Part shown: positions 1 to 5,732 of the stretch, in pieces
Layout of the letters: every line of letters starts with the position of its first letter
Position numbering within the stretch: the stretch's first letter is position 1
Assembly: GCA_016844545.1 (NCBI GenBank)
Contig: JAENJC010000050.1
Span: 1-8,423, forward strand
Direction of reading: 5' to 3'
Source: Deltaproteobacteria bacterium
Lineage (GTDB): Bacteria; Desulfobacterota; JAENJC01
Length of the DNA stretch: 8,423 bases
Notes under the pieces: model-generated
The model's input: only the letters and a program-made list of their open reading frames with translations
What the model was told of the DNA's origin: nothing
The model's database searches: none
Made by a program: the position numbers and the translations under genes

Positions 1-66
1 CTGAAAGTGGGGCAACCCTTGAACCTCTTTTAGAATCTTTTCCTCATATACAGTTTTTGTTTGCAT
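1..66 (-). CDS. N-terminal fragment of an unidentified small protein (runs off the left edge)
   Basis: An ATG at 66 is preceded by a good ribosome binding site, GAGGAG at 73-78 with a 6-nt spacer. The frame is open to the window edge and gives 22 residues, beginning MQTKTVYEEKILKEV. The charged, helix-like start followed by a 'LP' turn resembles the beginning of small antitoxin-like proteins, but 22 residues are too few to assign a family. The gene lies 100 nt downstream of the zinc-ribbon regulator on the same strand and could be cotranscribed with it; no convincing promoter or terminator was seen between them. Confidence 0.55.
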   Translation of the reverse strand, partial: MQTKTVYEEKILKEVQGLPHFQ

Positions 67-166
67 AACTAACTCCTCAAGAAAATTAACACAAAAATAT
101 GGAATTATGCAAGAAGAAAGACCTTTGATTATCCTCCACGCTTAATAAAAAAAATCATCTATTTCG

Positions 167-511
167 TCAATCATCTGTAACCTTTCCGGCTTCAACCCTG
201 AACAACGGCGCAGTAATAGACTCGCTGCTGCATACAGGGCATTTACCCGGTTTCTTCAACTTGTCCCTCTTCTTGAAGACAAAGCCGCAACCTTCGCATT
301 CCGCTGGGGTGACTACAAGATGGGCGCCTCCATGATGAAAACTTTTATGGATATGTTCAAGATGGTCATAGACCTCTTTTTCCCTTATCCCAACCTCAGA
401 AGATATCTCCCTTGCAGACATGGTCTTACCTTCAAGGAGGGTCTCTATATCCCGGCGTATGGTTTCATGCCGTTCAGCAGGGACAAAAGGTCTTTTTGGT
501 TTTATCATCAT
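167..511 (-). CDS. Predicted transcriptional regulator, HTH domain fused to a zinc ribbon (COG3357-like)
   Basis: About 114 residues from the ATG at 511 (a second ATG follows at 508). The N-terminal half contains a winged-helix-like segment, with SAREISSEVGIREKEVYDHL matching the helix-turn-helix pattern 'select a motif, then bind'. The C-terminal half holds a zinc ribbon of two CxxC pairs: C72 and C75 (CEGC), then C91 and C94 (CPVC). This architecture matches small predicted regulators found in anaerobic bacteria and archaea; target genes are unknown. The frame stays open to a TTG at 568, but that TTG is the -35 hexamer of a near-consensus promoter, so transcripts should begin near 533 and exclude it. 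The ribosome binding site for 511 is weak (AGAAAG, 11-nt spacer), so the exact ATG is uncertain. The gene stands alone between the rpsI terminator and the fragment at 1-66. Confidence 0.8.
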   Translation of the reverse strand: MMIKPKRPFVPAERHETIRRDIETLLEGKTMSAREISSEVGIREKEVYDHLEHIHKSFHHGGAHLVVTPAECEGCGFVFKKRDKLKKPGKCPVCSSESITAPLFRVEAGKVTDD

Positions 512-539
512 AGTCAGACAAGCTTTCTGAATAATAGGT

Positions 540-568
540 AGTATATTGACTAAACTGGACAGGGTCAA
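540..568 (-). promoter_or_regulatory. Sigma-70-type promoter of the HTH/zinc-ribbon gene
   Basis: Read on the minus strand, TTGACC (563-568) is followed after exactly 17 nt by TATACT (540-545). Each hexamer matches the consensus at 5 of 6 positions. Transcription should start near 533, about 22 nt before the ATG at 511. The promoter lies just downstream of the rpsI terminator, so this gene is probably transcribed independently of the ribosomal operon. Confidence 0.75.
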
Positions 569-586
569 GCCTACAATGCAAAACGC

Positions 587-623
587 AAAAAAAAGGGAAG
601 GTCGAATGACCTTCCCTTTTTTT
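587..623 (-). terminator. Bidirectional Rho-independent terminator after rpsI
   Basis: A perfect 9-bp stem, GGGAAGGTC (595-603) with GACCTTCCC (608-616), closes a 4-nt loop. It is flanked by 8 A on the left (587-594) and 7 T on the right (617-623). On the minus strand it lies 20 nt past the rpsI stop and ends in a run of U, so it ends the rplM-rpsI transcript. The A/T symmetry means it can also work on the plus strand. Confidence 0.92.
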
Positions 624-642
624 AAATCTATAAACAGCGATT

Positions 643-1035
643 TTATCTCTTGGAGAACTGGAAGCGCTTTCTGGCTCCTGGCTGTCCGTATTTCTTCCTT
701 TCCTTTTCCCTCGGGTCCCTGGTTACCAGACCGGCCTTCTTTAATGAGCCTCTTAATTCTGCATTGAACTCCATAAGCGCCCTTGTTATTCCATGCCTTA
801 TTGCGCCTGCCTGACCGCTTATCCCGCCGCCGTTGACATTAACACTTATGTCAAACTTTCCGACGTTTTCAGTCAGCTCTAACGGCTGCATGATGATCAT
901 CTGGCAGGTTCCCCTTCCGAAATAGTCATCAATCGATTTTTCGTTTACAACCATCTTGCCTGTCCCGGGCTTCATCCATACCCTGGCTACAGAGGTCTTC
1001 CTCTTTCCTGTCCCATAAAATCTTGCTTCTGCCAT
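643..1035 (-). CDS. rpsI: 30S ribosomal protein S9
   Basis: 130 residues, the usual bacterial S9 length. It opens with the GTGKRKTSVARVW motif, has the central GGGISGQAGAIRHGITRAL segment, and ends in the basic tail KKYGQPGARKRFQFSKR. That invariant lysine/arginine C-terminus reaches the P-site tRNA in the small subunit. The ATG at 1035 lies two nt after the rplM stop, and its ribosome binding site (AAGGAG) overlaps the end of rplM, so the two are translationally coupled as in most bacteria. The intrinsic terminator at 587-623 ends the operon. Nothing is unusual about the protein. Confidence 0.98.
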   Translation of the reverse strand: MAEARFYGTGKRKTSVARVWMKPGTGKMVVNEKSIDDYFGRGTCQMIIMQPLELTENVGKFDISVNVNGGGISGQAGAIRHGITRALMEFNAELRGSLKKAGLVTRDPREKERKKYGQPGARKRFQFSKR

Positions 1036-1037
1036 AA

Positions 1038-1472
1038 CTACTCCTTTATCTTTAATGCCTTAGGCTGTTGAGCCTGATGCGGATGCTCCGCTCCTGCATA
1101 CACCTTAAGCTTAGTGATCTGTTTACGTCCAAGGGTGTTCCGTGGAATCATACCCCATACCGCATTCTCTATAACCCTTGCCGGTTTTTCCTTCAACAAT
1201 TTTTCCAGTGACGTAGTCTTTAATCCTCCTGGATAGCCGCTGTGACTGTGATACATTTTGTCTGTGAGCTTTTTTCCGGTTACTACGATCTTTTCAGCAT
1301 TCACAACAACAACAAAGTCTCCTGTATCGACATTTGGTGTGTAGGTAGGCTTATTCTTTCCCCTGAGAATGGTTGCTATGTTACTTGCAAGCCTTCCCAA
1401 AGTTTGATCAGAGGCGTCTATCACCCACCACTCTTTTTTCACATCCTCACTCTTTGCCATGTAACTGACCAT
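1038..1472 (-). CDS. rplM: 50S ribosomal protein L13
   Basis: 144 residues, normal for L13. Family landmarks are visible in order: WWVIDASDQTLGRLAS near the N-terminus, LRGKNKPTYTPNVDTGDFVVVVNA, the YHSHSGYPGGLK segment, AVWGMIPRNTLGR, and the closing LKVYAGAEHPHQAQQP. L13 is an early-assembly protein of the large subunit and is paired with S9 in nearly all bacteria. The start at 1472 is chosen because GAGGAG sits 6 nt upstream; an internal ATG at 1460 (MAKSED) has no comparable site. The leader from the predicted start of transcription is only about 25 nt, so there is no room for the structured L13 leader RNA known in some Firmicutes. Confidence 0.98.
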   Translation of the reverse strand: MVSYMAKSEDVKKEWWVIDASDQTLGRLASNIATILRGKNKPTYTPNVDTGDFVVVVNAEKIVVTGKKLTDKMYHSHSGYPGGLKTTSLEKLLKEKPARVIENAVWGMIPRNTLGRKQITKLKVYAGAEHPHQAQQPKALKIKE

Positions 1473-1503
1473 AAATCACTCCTCATAAGAAATTGAATGA
1501 AAA

Positions 1504-1532
1504 AGATTAATACATCGACTTAATTTTGTCAA
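1504..1532 (-). promoter_or_regulatory. Sigma-70-type promoter of rplM-rpsI
   Basis: On the minus strand a perfect TTGACA (1527-1532) is followed after 17 nt by TAATCT (1504-1509), a weak match to TATAAT. Transcription would start near 1497, giving a leader of about 25 nt that contains the GAGGAG of rplM. The hexamers and spacing are identical to those of the divergent promoter at 1574-1602. Confidence 0.65.
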
Positions 1533-1573
1533 GCTTTTCTTTACCTTGTCAGTAACCTTAAGCCAATAAAGGC

Positions 1574-1602
1574 TTGACAAGCCACGGCCATTCCATTAAT
1601 CT
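1574..1602 (+). promoter_or_regulatory. Sigma-70-type promoter of the tolA-tolB-cpoB operon
   Basis: A perfect TTGACA (1574-1579) is followed after 17 nt by TAATCT (1597-1602). The -35 box lies inside a 13-bp palindrome with arms GGCTT and AAGCC (1571-1583), which could act as an operator or be coincidental. Transcription would start near 1609, only about 7 nt before the tolA-like ATG at 1616, implying a nearly leaderless mRNA. Confidence 0.55.
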
Positions 1603-1615
1603 GTTTAACAGAGAG

Positions 1616-2404
1616 ATGGCGGTCAACAGATACAAGGGCAGCATAAACGTTATTTCAGGAAAGCATACTGATTTTCCAATCTGGCTATTTCTGTCTGTTG
1701 CAATCCATCTGATCCCTGCTATTGTAATTGCCCTTATCCCCCGTGTCCCTCACAGAGAGTTCCGTCCCCCCGTCTATCAGGTTGAGCTAATGACACGGCC
1801 GGAAGCAGTTAAAGCTGAGGAAGCCCCGAAAAATGAAGAACCGATTCCACGTGAAGAACCTAAGGTGGAGCCTAAGGTAAAGGTCAAATTAAAGGATATA
1901 AAGCCTAAGTCAATTAAGAATGCAAAGAAAGAGGTCGTCATCCCGAAACCTAAACATAAGGAGGATGCCGCTATGTTTGACGATGCCATGAAAAAGATTA
2001 AGGATAAGGTTACTGCCGAGGAGGCTGTTGAAGAGAAAATAAAAAAGTACAAGGAAAAAGAGACGGCGTCAGGCGGTGGAATAAAAATTGCCGCAAAGGC
2101 ACCGGCAAAGGTATATCGCAAAGAGGAGCTTGAAGCAGAAATGAGTTTGTATTACGATATTGTCATAGGGCTGATAACAGAAAAGTGGTCCGTGCCTCCA
2201 TTTTTATCAAATAAAGGGTATGTAGCCAAGCTTTCTATTCATATTCGTAAAGACGGGACAATAGAGAGTATGTGGATGGAGACGGCTTCGGGCAATAGAC
2301 CTTATGATGAAACGGCCTTCAAAGCAATAAACAAGGTCGGGGTACTGCCCCCTTTACCAAAAGGATGGAAAAGCGATTCAATAGATATGGGGTTAGAGTT
2401 TTGA
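1616..2404 (+). CDS. tolA: TolA/TonB-family energy-transducing protein
   Basis: 262 residues from the ATG at 1616. It has one N-terminal membrane helix (residues 20-41, FPIWLFLSVAIHLIP onward) containing S27-x3-H31. This is the Ser/His pair that TolA and TonB use to engage the TolQR or ExbBD motor. A long Pro/Glu/Lys-rich region (about 55-165) follows, typical of the periplasm-spanning arm. A TonB/TolA-like C-terminal domain (about 175-262) includes KLSIHIRKDGTIESMWMETA and DETAFKAINK. Being directly upstream of tolB argues for TolA rather than a siderophore TonB, although TonB cannot be excluded from the sequence alone. The upstream TTG at 1574 is in frame but forms the -35 box, so it is not the start. 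The ribosome binding site is weak (GAGAG adjoining the ATG). tolQ and tolR are not upstream. Confidence 0.85.
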   Translation: MAVNRYKGSINVISGKHTDFPIWLFLSVAIHLIPAIVIALIPRVPHREFRPPVYQVELMTRPEAVKAEEAPKNEEPIPREEPKVEPKVKVKLKDIKPKSIKNAKKEVVIPKPKHKEDAAMFDDAMKKIKDKVTAEEAVEEKIKKYKEKETASGGGIKIAAKAPAKVYRKEELEAEMSLYYDIVIGLITEKWSVPPFLSNKGYVAKLSIHIRKDGTIESMWMETASGNRPYDETAFKAINKVGVLPPLPKGWKSDSIDMGLEF

Positions 2405-3705
2405 ATAAGACAAAAAAAGCCTTACTGGCATTGTTATATATTTTTATTGTCACTCCATATGTTACAGATGCGAAGGTTTACCTTAAAATAGGATCTCCCA
2501 CTATTCAGTTATTACCCATAGCCATTCCAAATCTCTCAGCGGATGGCGAGGCCGCAGTCATTGCTTCGAAGGTTTCAGAGGTAATTACCAGCGACCTGGA
2601 GACGTCAGGCATCCTGAATATACTGGATAAGGCTATTTATCCTGCAGATCCATTAAAGGCCGAGCTTTCTCCTGAAATGATAGACTTCAAGCCGTGGCTT
2701 GCCATAGGTGCCGAGGCCCTTGTCAAGGGGAAGGTTGTGATGGAGGGACGGAGCCTAACGGTGGATGCGAGGCTGTACGATGTAACAGCAGGCAGGCAGG
2801 TGATGAAATCCAGTAACAAAAGGGATGCAAAGGAACTCAGAAAGGTAGCCCATGAGTTAGCCGACAGCATCATTGAAAACCTTACCGGCGAAAAAGGGGT
2901 ATTTAGCACAAGGATAGCGTTCGTCTCAAATGTCAGAGGAAACAAAGAGATATTTACCATGGACTACGACGGTGAAGGTGTTGAGGCTGTAACGCAGAAC
3001 GGCTCTATAAACATCTCGCCAGGCTGGTCTCCAGACGGTTCTGCTATTTCGTACGTTTCCTTTAAGGAAGGTAGATCTGCCGTATATATAAAAGAGGTCA
3101 GAAGTGGAAATGATAGAAGGCTTTCGCTTCCAGAAGGGACCTCAATGGGAGCCTCCTGGGCGCCTGACGGACAGCGGCTTGCTGTTGTCATCAGCAGGAA
3201 TGGGAATGCAGATATATATGCCGTAAACAGGGATGGCAGCGACCTTACCCGGCTGACAGATAGCTGGGGGCTTGATGTATCGCCATCATGGTCACCAACC
3301 GGCAAGGAGATAGCCTTCGTTTCCGACAGGGGAGGAAACCCGCAGATATATATAATGGACTCTTCAGGAGGTAATATCAGGAGGCTTACATTTGACGGGA
3401 AATACAATGCCTCCCCATCCTGGTCGTCCAAAGGGGACCGTATAGCATTCGCCGGTATTAGTGATGGGAAGTTTGAAATCTTTACCATAAACCCGGACGG
3501 CAGCGGGCTTATGCGGTTAACTACAGATGCCGAAAACAACGAAGGCCCGATGTGGTCTCCTGACGGGAGGTTTATAACATTCAGTTCAGCAAAAGGTGGG
3601 GGCATTTACATAATGCGTTCGGATGGAACAGGCAGGAAGAAGGTGACTTCAATGAAAGGAAGGGCGACGAATCCAAGCTGGGGGCCGAGGGTTGAAGTGC
3701 CGTGA
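2401..3705 (+). CDS. tolB: Tol-Pal system beta-propeller protein TolB
   Basis: 434 residues (E. coli TolB has 430). A signal peptide occupies about residues 1-24 (start MNKTKKALLALLYIF), with likely cleavage after TDA. The N-terminal TolB domain (about 25-165) has the VITSDLETSGILNIL motif and the DVTAGRQV strand. Then come PD40-type blades marked by WSPDGS, WAPDGQ, WSPTGK, WSSKGD and WSPDGR, closing with NPSWGPR, a six-bladed propeller. TolB is periplasmic and binds Pal and the TolA C-terminus, helping to free or recruit Pal at the division site. The TTG at 2401 is chosen as the start because it overlaps the tolA stop (TTGA, 4 nt) and puts the signal peptide at the N-terminus. An in-frame ATG at 2365 would add 12 charged residues inside tolA and is less likely. 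Confidence 0.95.
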   Translation: MNKTKKALLALLYIFIVTPYVTDAKVYLKIGSPTIQLLPIAIPNLSADGEAAVIASKVSEVITSDLETSGILNILDKAIYPADPLKAELSPEMIDFKPWLAIGAEALVKGKVVMEGRSLTVDARLYDVTAGRQVMKSSNKRDAKELRKVAHELADSIIENLTGEKGVFSTRIAFVSNVRGNKEIFTMDYDGEGVEAVTQNGSINISPGWSPDGSAISYVSFKEGRSAVYIKEVRSGNDRRLSLPEGTSMGASWAPDGQRLAVVISRNGNADIYAVNRDGSDLTRLTDSWGLDVSPSWSPTGKEIAFVSDRGGNPQIYIMDSSGGNIRRLTFDGKYNASPSWSSKGDRIAFAGISDGKFEIFTINPDGSGLMRLTTDAENNEGPMWSPDGRFITFSSAKGGGIYIMRSDGTGRKKVTSMKGRATNPSWGPRVEVP

Positions 3706-3757
3706 GGTGAAAGGAGTAAAAACACCTTAACGTATGACGAAAATAGGGAGGGAAAGG

Positions 3758-4663
3758 ATGAAGAAAATATACTTTGTACTAATTGTCATTTTGGCGTTGG
3801 CATTAAGCGGTTGCGTCATGGTGAAAAACGAGGAATGGGCCAAGCTCCAGCAGGATATAGCTGATATCAAGAGGGATTCTGAGGATGTGAAGAAGGAGAA
3901 GGATGCCCTTAGATTGCAGTTAGATTCACTAAAGTCTAAGATTCAGGAAATAGAGAAGAGTACCGGGGCTCAGTTTTCGACAAGGGTTGTTGCTCTGGAA
4001 AAGACCATTTCTGACGCTGAGAAGGATATCAGAAAGAAACAGGCAGATATTGTAGCAGATATCACTGCCATCAGATCCGACTTTCAGGTGTTGACAGGCC
4101 GGTTTGAGGAGACACGGTATGCAATACAGAAGGGTGCCCAGGAAGGAAAGAGCTTCAGGGATGAAGTTGAAATTAAGCTGAAGGAGACTGCCCAGATATT
4201 AGAGGAGTTCCAGAAGAGACTGGCATCCGTCGAGCAGGTTACGGCTCTTCTCCGGCAAGGTAAGGAGCAGGGAACATTAAAAGCATCGGAGTCCACAAGT
4301 TTTGAGGATGCTTATAAGGATGCTTATGAGACCTTTCAGAAGGGAGACTATAAAGCGGCGAGAGAGAAGTTTCAAAACTATTTAGAGAGCCATCCAGGCT
4401 CAAAATATTCGGACAACGCCCTGTACTGGATCGGTGAGTCCTATTACAACGAAAAAAGCTACGAAAAGGCTATTGTAGTTTATGACGATGTGGTAAAAAA
4501 ATATCCGGATGGAGGCAAGGCCCCTGCTGCCTTACTCAAGCAGGGGATGGCGTTCTCTGTATTGGGAGATAAAAAGAATGCGAGTGTTATATATAAAAAG
4601 GTTATAGAGAGGTATCCGAGGTCAGAACAGGCGGATGTGGCAAAGAAGAAGCTGAAAGAGTAA
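3758..4663 (+). CDS. cpoB: CpoB/YbgF-type coiled-coil and TPR lipoprotein of the Tol-Pal system
   Basis: 301 residues. It begins MKKIYFVLIVILALALSGC, a lipoprotein signal peptide with lipobox LSGC, so Cys19 would be lipidated; residue +2 is Val, which does not suggest inner-membrane retention by the E. coli rule. A long charged coiled coil follows (about 25-175). The C-terminus has three TPR repeats, beginning near AYKDAYETFQKGDYKAAREK, then DNALYWIGESYYNEKSYEKA, then AALLKQGMAFSVLGDKKNAS. This is the YbgF/CpoB layout; E. coli CpoB links outer-membrane constriction to septal peptidoglycan synthesis but is a soluble periplasmic protein, whereas this one is lipidated. The ATG at 3758 is chosen because GGAGG lies 6 nt upstream; an ATG at 3734 would add 8 residues before the signal peptide. 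It follows tolB by 52 nt with no pal gene between. Confidence 0.88.
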   Translation: MKKIYFVLIVILALALSGCVMVKNEEWAKLQQDIADIKRDSEDVKKEKDALRLQLDSLKSKIQEIEKSTGAQFSTRVVALEKTISDAEKDIRKKQADIVADITAIRSDFQVLTGRFEETRYAIQKGAQEGKSFRDEVEIKLKETAQILEEFQKRLASVEQVTALLRQGKEQGTLKASESTSFEDAYKDAYETFQKGDYKAAREKFQNYLESHPGSKYSDNALYWIGESYYNEKSYEKAIVVYDDVVKKYPDGGKAPAALLKQGMAFSVLGDKKNASVIYKKVIERYPRSEQADVAKKKLKE

Positions 4664-4670
4664 GAGAGGG

Positions 4671-4716
4671 GGCTGTCCCAGAATTACGGGCCGAAGGCCG
4701 TAGATTCGGGACTGTC
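4671..4716. repeat. Imperfect palindrome at the cpoB/fumarase convergent junction
   Basis: The left arm (4671-4692, starting GGCTGTCCCAGAATTACGG) pairs with the right arm (4696-4716, ending ATTCGGGACTGTC) around a GAA loop, with a few mismatches and bulges. It begins 7 nt after the cpoB stop and includes the last codons and stop of the fumarase gene. No run of U follows on either strand, so it is not a classical intrinsic terminator. It could still protect mRNA 3' ends, or be a repetitive extragenic palindrome. A related, more degenerate palindrome lies at 5271-5300. Confidence 0.6.
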
Positions 4717-5262
4717 ACCGATTACGTTGCCCCTTTCTGCCTTTTCATACAGGTCATTCCCATAAATGTCATTTACTACAACAACAGGGAAATCCTCCAC
4801 CTCGAGCCTGCAAATGGCTTCTGGCCCTAAATCTCCGTATGCTACAACCTCTGCCTTCTTAATCCTCTTTGAGAGAAGTGCCCCTGCCCCTCCGGCAGCG
4901 GCGAAGTATACTGCCTTATACGTCTTTATATATTCAACAACCTCCGTTGACCTCTTCCCCTTTCCAATCATTCCCTTAAGTCCAGATTTGAGGAGCATTG
5001 GGGTGTACGCATCCATCCTGGAACTTGTTGTTGGCCCGGCAGAGCCGATCACCTTTCCAGGTTTTGCCGGGGTTGGACCTACGTAATATATGACCTGCCC
5101 CTTTATATCTATTGGCAGTTCTTCTCCATTTTCAAGACATTCTATCATCCTCTTGTGGGCGGCATCACGGGCAGTATAGATGGTACCTGAGAGCAATACC
5201 TGTTCTCCGGCCTTAAGCTCGGCAATATCTGTTTGATTAAGCGGTACATTTATATTTTTCAC
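4684..5262 (-). CDS. fumB: Class I (Fe-S) fumarate hydratase, beta subunit / C-terminal domain
   Basis: 192 residues, close to the usual size of the separately encoded beta subunit. Landmarks are GTIYTARDAAHKRM near the N-terminus, the substrate-binding GSAGPTTSSRMDAYTP loop, AAAGGAGALLSKRIKKAEVVAYGDLGPEAI, and RLEVEDFPVVVVND. With its alpha partner, which carries the [4Fe-4S] cluster, it interconverts malate and fumarate in the TCA cycle or its reductive branch. The closely related L-tartrate dehydratase beta subunit cannot be fully excluded. The start is GTG at 5262, supported by GGAGG just upstream. No alpha subunit is adjacent: the 470 nt upstream hold no gene. The last residues (about ESTAFGP) are encoded by the palindrome at 4671-4716. 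The symbol fumB follows the split-subunit usage, not E. coli FumB. Confidence 0.9.
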   Translation of the reverse strand: MKNINVPLNQTDIAELKAGEQVLLSGTIYTARDAAHKRMIECLENGEELPIDIKGQVIYYVGPTPAKPGKVIGSAGPTTSSRMDAYTPMLLKSGLKGMIGKGKRSTEVVEYIKTYKAVYFAAAGGAGALLSKRIKKAEVVAYGDLGPEAICRLEVEDFPVVVVNDIYGNDLYEKAERGNVIGDSPESTAFGP

Positions 5263-5270
5263 TTCTCCTC

Positions 5271-5300
5271 CAGTCCCAGATTAGAAGGCCGGCCGCTAAT
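5271..5300. repeat. Degenerate palindrome upstream of the fumarase beta gene
   Basis: ATTAG (5280-5284) and CTAAT (5296-5300) flank the self-complementary GGCCGGCC (5287-5294). The stretch GTCCCAGATTA..GGCC..GGCCG resembles the palindrome at 4671-4716 (GTCCCAGAATTA..GGCC..GGCCG) in the same orientation. On the minus strand it ends just before the ribosome binding site of the fumarase gene and could fold in the 5' leader. Confidence 0.4.
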
Positions 5301-5506
5301 AAAAGTGTGGACAGGCTTATTTTTTGGTTTTCAGCGTCAGCATTTGTACAAACAATAAGGCATAATTAACGCCGTAGAATCTGTTTGGGTTGATCGGCGG
5401 ATATAATATAAAGGTAATATTTCCAATAGTAAAGTAAGTACTTATGTCGCCAAAAATTGACAGCCCCCTTTAATCAGACCTTGCCCTTGGTTTCCGATGG
5501 AGTTTT

Positions 5507-5564
5507 AATACCAAGTTGCTTTCAAACATATAATTATACCAATACCGAATGCTTACTTGGTATT
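5507..5564. repeat. 10-bp perfect inverted repeat with 38-nt spacer
   Basis: AATACCAAGT (5507-5516) is repeated inverted as ACTTGGTATT (5555-5564). A further partial copy of the half-site, TACCAA, lies between the arms in TATACCAATACC. The arms lie about 170-225 nt upstream of the HEAT-repeat gene. They could be paired operator half-sites or the stem of a long hairpin. Confidence 0.45.
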
Positions 5565-5618
5565 ATGCCAGGGCATTTATTTATCACTAATTGAATGTGA
5601 AAGAGTATAAAAGGGGAA

Positions 5619-5672
5619 AACAGGAAATTGCTCAATGCCATTTTTATATTTTAAGATACTCAATTGCCTGTT
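5619..5672. promoter_or_regulatory. Inverted repeat overlapping the HEAT/HD-GYP promoter, candidate operator
   Basis: AACAGG-A-AATTG (5619-5630) and CAATT-G-CCTGTT (5661-5672) are inverted copies matching at 11 of 12 positions with a 30-nt spacer. The right arm sits between the predicted -35 and -10 regions of the downstream promoter, where a bound repressor would block polymerase. Confidence 0.4.
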
Positions 5673-5680
5673 GCTATAAT
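5651..5680 (+). promoter_or_regulatory. Extended -10 promoter of the HEAT/HD-GYP operon
   Basis: A perfect TATAAT at 5675-5680 is preceded by TGC, making the TGNTATAAT extended -10 motif. The -35 is weak: TTAAGA at 5651-5656 with an 18-nt spacer. Transcription would start near 5687, giving a leader of about 46 nt to the ATG at 5733. Confidence 0.6.
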
Positions 5681-5732
5681 TATGTTTTTTATGCTATTTA
5701 TGTATGACTAATACATTAGGAGTACTTTAATT

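Larger units (their letters stand above)
5263..5732. other. AT-rich intergenic region with no gene, between divergent fumarase beta and HEAT-repeat genes
   Basis: No open frame of useful length is present on either strand. From left to right it holds the fumarase ribosome binding site, a palindrome (5271-5300), a 10-bp inverted repeat (5507-5516/5555-5564), a 12-bp imperfect inverted repeat (5619-5630/5661-5672) and an extended -10 promoter (5672-5680). No convincing promoter for the fumarase gene was found on the minus strand. At about 470 nt it is far longer than any other gap in the window. Confidence 0.7.

Noticed and set aside
84..112. Possible promoter TTGCAT-N17-TTAATT on the minus strand for the fragment at 1-66.
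   Set aside because: Both hexamers match only 3 of 6 positions, and the predicted transcription start would fall within the ribosome binding site.
1541..1560. Direct repeat-like TTACCTT and TAACCTT between the divergent promoters.
   Set aside because: The units are short and inexact, and nothing else supports a binding site.
2964..3605. Long open frame on the minus strand within tolB.
   Set aside because: It is antisense to repeated beta-propeller codons, lacks a recognisable domain, and tolB is unambiguous on the plus strand.
5402..5407. TATAAT at 5402-5407 on the plus strand.
   Set aside because: There is no -35 at the right distance and no TG extension, and the surrounding region is AT-rich enough to give such hexamers by chance.
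5457..5485. Perfect TTGACA at 5457-5462 as a possible promoter.
   Set aside because: No -10-like hexamer lies 16-18 nt downstream, and no gene follows within reach.
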